Position numbers and translations under genes: made by a program. A stretch of 64,000 nucleotides of DNA, from assembly GCA_030435675.1 (NCBI GenBank), contig CM059624.1, positions 9,944,769-10,008,768 on the forward strand. Reading direction: 5' to 3'. The notes beneath the pieces were generated by a model that ran no database searches, had not been told where the DNA came from, and saw only the letters and a program-made list of their open reading frames with translations. This DNA comes from Steinernema hermaphroditum. Taxonomy: Eukaryota; Nematoda; Chromadorea; Rhabditida; Steinernematidae. This document shows, piece by piece, positions 57,945-64,000 of the stretch (position 1 is its first letter; each line of letters starts with the position of its first letter).

Positions 57945-59620
57945 ACAGCATTCCATTGTGCCCAAAATTCCAAATGCTGATACTTTCTCGACTTCTACTT
58001 CTTTAAATCGTTGCAAATGACAGTGATTGATTCTCTGTTCAGCGACGTGCTCCCTTTAGTTACCTGGCAGGTCCAAATCAGTGACCCCGACGAGTCCAAA
58101 ACGATTCCGGACCAAAGTTTTGTTTTCGGGCTCGCTTTGAACCCTAAATTGAGAAAACAATCGCTGATATTCAGTTTCTTCTCAACTTGGTAAACAGTAT
58201 GCCGAAGGGACTCTTCCAGATCGCCGTCAAGCACGGAGGCTGCACGGACTATTGCTGTTATTGTTTGTGGTTATCTTGGTCTAACTTGGTCTGTCCATTC
58301 TGCAACGCTTGCATTTGGACTCTTCAGAATTGCTTGTCTTCGAGAGGAGCGGTTGAACGAAATTTTGCGAAATTCTGGTAACTTAGGCAGGAAGAGTTCT
58401 TTTTCTCTTGCACGTAGTGGCAGCAAAATATTGGGTTGGCACATTGAAAATGGGCCACTTTTGTAATGACTGTTTATTTGCATTGTTTCAACCATTTCAC
58501 TTCATGGTATTCACCATTTGACTGAACAACTACAGACCACTCCTCGGGCAAAAGCTGGGTCCATTGTTCGTAGAATATGTGCAGTTCCGAGTTAAAAAAT
58601 GTTTTGGTCTCATTTTCGACCTCTGTGTCTTATTCGGAGTGATTTCCTCTGATATCGTCAATTGTGGACGAGCACAAATGGTGATTAGATAAAGCTAAGA
58701 GAGTGATAGATAAACAGCAAAAAAGGAATATCTCAGCTCAAAGTGGAAAGCCATTCCGGGGGTCAACTTGAAAATGTGAGGTCTCAGGCACCAAAGTGTG
58801 AAGTGTGACTTTTCCCACATTTGGCCTCTATTTCCGTAAAGTAAGCATGAGGTCGTGGAGTAGCTATGCGTGTTACTCCACGAAGTGAGGGCTACCTGCT
58901 CTATATCCCCGTTCTCTGTTACGGTACTTAACCAATTGGAAACGAGGGCGTTAACGGAGCATGATCCGATCCGATGATCCGAAAAGACCATCTTTTTGAG
59001 ATTAGATCATGTTGTGATAAATAACCAAGACAACAATAGGTGAATTCGGCAGGCAAGACCCAATGATGTACGTGGTTGAAGGCAGTCACCGTCCATCACA
59101 CAAATAATACCATAGGAAGCCCGTACACCACTTCGCATTTTGCCATCTCAAGGTACCAAAAAAATGGCCATCAAAAATGAATAGACCTCTAAGATCAAAA
59201 GGAATGCAATGGACAAGTGTCGATTCGTAGTGTGGGGTGAGAGCTCGTTGTACTCAACAACGCACCAATCAATTTAGCCGCAAGTATAAGCATGGCGAAA
59301 AAATGAATGTTTACCAAGTGGCCCATTTTCAATATGCCAACCCAATACATCACTGAGCGTATGGTTTTCTGAAATATGGTTTCTTCGTATGGTAAAACCT
59401 TGAAAAAACAGGATGACCCTATCATTATGCAACAGACTATATTATAGTTGCTGAGATTTCGAACTCGATTCCATTGTGTCTAAAATTCCAACTGTTGATA
59501 CTTTCTCGACTTACATCGTTGCAAATGGGAGGTCTCCTTGTACAGCAACTCCCTTTACTAACCAATCAGGTTCAAATCAACCATTCCAACCCCATTCACA
59601 TTACCAATCAGTGAACCTTT
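57945..59620. repeat. Rearranged segmental duplication (one direct, one inverted piece)
   Basis: TTCCATTGTG followed by TGATACTTTCTCGACTT and ATCGTTGCAAATG at 57950-58020 recurs in the same orientation at 59470-59530. GGTTGGCACATTGAAAATGG at about 58433 recurs inverted near 59319-59346 (as CCATTTTCAATATGCCAACC). Copies have diverged by several substitutions. The arrangement implies duplication followed by inversion, or a decayed mobile element. Confidence 0.5.
58853..58883. repeat. Perfect 10-bp inverted repeat (hairpin)
   Basis: TCGTGGAGTA (58853-58862) and its exact reverse complement TACTCCACGA (58874-58883) are separated by 11 nt and could form a stable stem-loop. It sits in gene-poor DNA. 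No flanking features of a microRNA precursor were identified. Confidence 0.5.
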
Positions 59621-60839
59621 GACCGGTCGCCGCGAGTAGTTTCATCAAAACATTTGCAATAAACGTGGTTCTGTTTTCCCTAGAATCAAAGAATCATCTG
59701 ATATTGATCCCATCTACAAGAACGATCAGCTCCTGTCGTATATGGGGTACTGTAGCGATGACATTATATTTCAGTTGGTCTCTCTTTGTCGTCACTTCAA
59801 AGTCCACAGTATTAGCAGAGGCCCGCGTAAAGAAAAGAATTAAAAATGATTTTGAGGGTGTGATCAAGGATCTGTCTCATGTTTCTCTGGTATAGGATTA
59901 CGGTAGCACAGTTCATTAATTTAAAACACTAGTTTTGGCATTCATGTACCCTTTTTGCTGATATCTACAACACCTTTATCGTATTTTGTACGCACACAGT
60001 TTTTCCCCATTTTTCGAGCACCTACAGAACATGGGATTACGGTAGGTGGAAATGCATGAATGATTGATCCAGGGGCACAAATTCATTGTAGTTAAGACAT
60101 CGATTCACCTACGACCACAGCGGCGCCCCCTCTCGTGCCCTAAAGCCTCCTCAATCTGGCCATCGCAGGAGTGCACGGAACGCACAAACTCGCGCATCGA
60201 TCACCATGAGAAAGCGAAGGAAACCTCTCACGTTCGTTCCCAAAAGTGACGTCGTCGGCGCTCTGTGGTTGGAGACTGACGCGCTTGGCGGGAGACGCGT
60301 ATTGACCGCCGAAAGAGCGAAATTCGGCCGAGAAGAAGCTCGGCCAGGGTTTCCCCAAAGCGGCGGCATTTGAAAGGCAATCGGACTTCGCGTTTGTTTC
60401 CGTTTTTGACGAAATCGACGCACCGACGCATTCCCTTCCCTGCGCTCGCCTCCGATTGACTGGTTTTCCCGTGTCCTTTCGAAGGTAATCTGTTTATCCC
60501 CGTCGTTGGTGGCGCTCTATTCCAGAGAACTTTCGTGATCGACCGCTGAGTAATTGAATGAGTCACGATGTAGACAACATTCGTCGATCTAGACTGGAAT
60601 CGTGTCTATTTCGCAGAAGGCGTCTGGAATTTGAGACTGTTGGAGAATTACTGGCCTTGCAGAACCAAAATACGCGATTTCTTGCTCATCTATGCTCCTT
60701 TTTTCGCTACGCTTCGATTATTGACTTCTGTGCTCGCGTGTTCATATCATATTTGCATAATTATACAGTTGATGATGCATTTCAGCTTAGCGCCAACGGC
60801 GTTGTCGATGTTCTGTTCCGCTCACATCGATCAAGTACT

Positions 60840-63800
60840 ATGAGCGCTCATCAGGTGATTACCGGCGCACTCAACAAGGGCGAAAGCGTCTTCGCCGTCG
60901 GTACCGTAGAAGGCATCAACTTCACTGTAAGTTTCCCGTACAGTGATCTCTGATAACGTAGATGTTTAGGCATGTGCCGTCGGAACCGACGTCGTGATCC
61001 TCGCGTCGAACTTCGAGCGGGTCCAGGTGATTCCCGGTGGATTGCGCGAAGATGAAACCGTAGTCACATCGGTCAACTGCTGCAGTGATTCCGGAAAAGT
61101 GAGGAGACTTGAATTTATTCGTTAGTGATAGTGTATGTTCTAGATTGCTGCCACATACGGTCGATCGATTAGGCTATTTGACCCGGTTCACCACAGCGGA
61201 AACAAGTTTCGTCACGTAAGAGCTACATTTGTCATTTGCCGGACTATTAGGCTTGTTTAGAAGCTGAACTACAGATGGTTCGAATCGTGCAACATCCGAT
61301 TCGAGGACAAGCCAGTTTCTAGCGTACAGTGGAGCCTGGAAGGAATGCGTCTGCTTGTTTCCAGCGGAAATGAGCTTCTTCTGTATCAGAACAAAGCTCT
61401 GAATCGACTGAGAGGCGTAAATACAGGCGTCGTGTTTAGCATCTCAGAAGACGTTCGTTCCTTGTGTCGCCTTTTGGCCATATCGAATTTATTTTAGAAA
61501 GGTCACAGCGATTCTTGGGAATGCGTGTGGAAAACGGTGCTGTCAGAAGAGGCTCGCTTCATCAGATTTTCTCCAGACTCAACGCTTTTCGCTACTTGTG
61601 GCCAAAACGACCTGCTTGTGAAGATTTGGTATCAGGACAGTGATACCAATGATCACCGTGAACGTGTCAACTTCAAACACTGCTATCTGCAGCACCCTTG
61701 TCCAATCACGGGATTCGAATGGCGCAAAACTGGTCGGTACATGCCCAGGTTTCTCGATCATCATCGTCCCATAATGCTAATAGTTGAGTTTAAGGAATTG
61801 TATTCAAAATGTCCTGATCACGTGGTGTGTGGACAACACTTCTCGAATTTGGAAGGAGAATCTGCCTTTCGACAATGCCTTCGACGTTAATAGCGACATT
61901 ATTGAAACGGCTGACGTTGAAGAGCATCACCACAAGAAACACAAGCACTTCCGAGTGAAAAATGCGAGAAAGAAAATCCTAAATCGTTTATCAAAACTAA
62001 AGTAAGTGGAGACCGAAGTTCCCCAGTTATGGTGTTGCTTAAGACATGACAGCAAGAAGAAGAAGACTTCCGAGTGTCACCCAGAGGCTTTCTACGCGTG
62101 CGGAAGTCGTTCTCCTTCTTGCTGGGATCTGGCGAGCCAAAGCAGCACCGGATTCACATCTATGGACTTTTATCTCGCGTGCACAATAAACGCTGACAAT
62201 GGTAACTAGCTTCCCACATGCAGAGTCATATCTAGTGTTTAAGATTGCCTCCTAGTGCCATCGATGGACACAAACAATTCACTTCAGAAGAAACCACTAA
62301 CTGTGCACTGGCTAAACAATAAAGAGCTGATATTCACGAAGGGTGCCGAAAAGCTTCTGGCAGAAGCTCTGCTCAACGAATCTCTGAGCGAAACAAGTAC
62401 GAGTCCCGTCTCCCACTATTAGCCTAATGATTCACATTTTGAGAAAGTACCACTGAATCAAATGAGTACACGAGTATAGATGTCGACGTTCCGCCTCCCA
62501 CGAAGTCACCGTCAATCAACGGGACGCCCGAGGTGACCACTCCCATGAACGCCGACCAAGTGTCAGTGAACACGAATGACGCCCTCGACATTAAACTGGA
62601 ATCCCTTCTTCGGCAATGGACGAAATCGAGTGACATCCTCTTTGCCATCCACCCAGTTGATGGAAGTCTTCTCTCTTGGTCCGTGTGGTTTTGGATGCCA
62701 TTGATCAAGTTCTTCTCCTTTCAGGACGACAGAGTGGCTAGACGACAGCTACCGTCAGCCTACAGTCAGCTTCACATCACGGTTCCCTTCGGCATTTCCA
62801 CTGACGGATGCCTCTTCCCTGAATCCTCTTCTGAACACATTCAATCCGCACGATCCGATCTACGTGGATGTCCTTCAACGGCACCACGATCACTCGAATT
62901 CAAATTCTTCCGAAGTCGATGATGGCGCTGAAGCAGAGAAGACCGATCACAGTACGAAAATGATTTCGAAGGCATTATTAGTGTGCGCTGTTTAGGCAAT
63001 ATACACAATGCAATATCGCGGAAGATCCAGAACAACACTTTGTTGATGCTGACGAGTCACGAAAACGGATCGCTGAATTTATGGCGACTCTCAATGGAAG
63101 ACAACTCCAACTTCACAACGATCCTTAATGTGACTCATAAATCACGGATGTGTGGTCACCGCTTCCAAGTTAACAAGGTATACGATGCAGTCGTGCGCAG
63201 ATTTCTCTTACGGTAGTCTATAGGTCGTCCCCCATCCAGTGCTACCGCTTCTGATCACCAGCAGTCAGTTCAGCTCGGAACTCTGCGCTTCTGTGAATAA
63301 CAATGCCGACGTTGTCAAGGAATCGGAACTGATTCTGTGGAAGATCAGCCCTGTCGGGCCTCTCTGTCGAAGTGGTGGAGTCCGGGAGCTGGCGCGCATA
63401 ACGAGCAATGCCGCAGAGGCGTTTTCGTGCCTTGCGTGGATTCCCGCTATTCTGCCAAGGTATGAAGACCACTTACTGGCAGTTTTAATTGTATTATTTC
63501 AGTTCAACTTTGGGCAGTGTGTGCAATTCGCCGAGTTCCTGTTTCGTCGCGAGCAATGGAGGGAAGCTCATCGTGTACCAAGCAGTGGTTGACGCTCGAG
63601 GCCTTCTTTCCGAGCTGTTCAGTGCAAAAACGACGAGAACCCGCTCTTCATCCATGAGCAGTGTCGGCGAACCTGCAGCTGCATCGAGCTACCAGAGGCT
63701 GAACGACACTTTTCATGTGATTTCAACACAGTCAACAGCGAAACCGGGATGTGTCCTCCAGCTTTCGGAGATCTCAAACTCAGATCATGTAAGATGATGA

Positions 63801-64000
63801 AACAGTTATTGTCTTCTGACTCTTTTGTTTAGAAGTGGGACGGTGTTCTGCTGTTGCACATATTCAACGAAAGACTGGCCATCAGCAACGGCGACGTTGA
63901 CCTAGATGCCAGTGCCGTTCGCGGCTCTGTCATCGACCGTTCGAAAGCGAGCACCTTCTCCGACCGCTACTTCTTGGTGATGGTGGAGAAGACCGTGGAC
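60840..64000 (+). CDS. rbc-1: Rabconnectin-3 alpha / DMXL WD40 protein, 5' part
   Basis: Fourteen exons are visible (60840-60926, 60970-61098, 61144-61215, 61261-61452, 61498-61748, 61795-62001, 62044-62201, 62256-62396, 62444-62678, 62725-62951, 62996-63177, 63224-63459, 63503-63788, 63833 on), encoding the first 857 aa before the window ends. The start MSAHQVITGALN ... VGTVEGINF matches the N-terminus of DmX-like proteins, followed by WD-type repeats (DSWECVWK, SPDSTLFATCG, DNTSRIWKENL) and conserved DMXL blocks (HWLNNKELIF, SELILWKISPVGPL). Rabconnectin-3 regulates V-ATPase assembly and vesicle acidification at synapses and endosomes. Full-length proteins exceed 2,500 aa, so most of the gene lies outside. 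All introns are 41-59 nt. The gene symbol follows the C. elegans name and is by homology only. Confidence 0.93.

Larger units (their letters stand above)
55521..60839. other. AT-rich gene-poor region with rearranged duplications
   Basis: About 5.3 kb separate the SFMBT and rabconnectin promoters. The largest frame (57311-58006, + strand, 231 codons) is AT-rich and Leu/Ile/Phe-rich, without a recognisable domain. A minus-strand frame at 57995-58234 is of similar quality. Parts of 57.9-58.5 kb recur at 59.3-59.6 kb (listed separately). The GC-rich 60100-60560 segment is probably the rabconnectin promoter. No confident gene is seen. Confidence 0.5.

Noticed and set aside
57311..58006. 231-codon plus-strand frame
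   Set aside because: AT-rich with Leu/Ile/Phe-rich composition and no recognisable family; kept only as part of the gene-poor region description.

Overview
The window is 64 kb of nuclear DNA from a nematode, most likely a chromadorean. The evidence is the gene content and structure: ASP-1-type aspartyl proteases, a patched-related (PTR) protein, short GT-AG introns (most 39-50 nt), acceptor-like TTTGCAG/TTCAG sequences just upstream of several start codons (consistent with spliced-leader trans-splicing), and GATA sites upstream of gut-type enzymes. I cannot name the genus. Exon models were built by hand by joining GT-AG (twice GC-AG) junctions that keep frame and restore family alignments; boundaries may be off by a few bases.

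Layout. 1-6.2 kb: 3' part of an OATP transporter (+), then a sepiapterin-reductase-like SDR, an InaF-motif membrane protein and a secreted class 3 lipase (all -). 9-15.2 kb: a sphingomyelin synthase (+), a divergent polo-like kinase (-) and a KDEL-tailed carboxylesterase (+). 15.6-19 kb: an FTH/F-box-like protein and a cyclic-nucleotide-gated channel (-). 19.2-32 kb: an aspartyl-protease cluster with two tandem catalytically dead paralogues (-), an inverted fragment (+) and two ASP-1-like active proteases in inverted orientation that flank a DEAH helicase (-) and a tRNA-Val(AAC) (-). 33.8-41.8 kb: a small signal-anchored membrane protein (+), a GH1 beta-glucosidase (-) and a secreted hemopexin-like protein (-). 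46-51.1 kb: a PTR gene (-) with a chromodomain gene nested in one intron on the opposite strand. 52-55.5 kb: a protein with the complete SFMBT architecture (4 MBT + SLED + SAM) (-). 55.5-60.8 kb: AT-rich, gene-poor, with rearranged duplications. 60.8-64 kb: the 5' part of rabconnectin-3alpha/DMXL (+), running off the window.

Functional themes. The proteases, lipase, esterase and glucosidase look like secretory or intestinal genes, and several carry WGATAR sites. SFMBT and the chromodomain protein are chromatin readers. InaF, the CNG channel and rabconnectin suggest neuronal or sensory roles for their loci. The most unusual finds are a polo-like kinase with Asp at the activation-loop Thr position together with a non-RD catalytic loop and a lost polo-box pincer, a patchwork of gene conversion between the two inverted ASP-1 paralogues, and the SFMBT architecture in a nematode.
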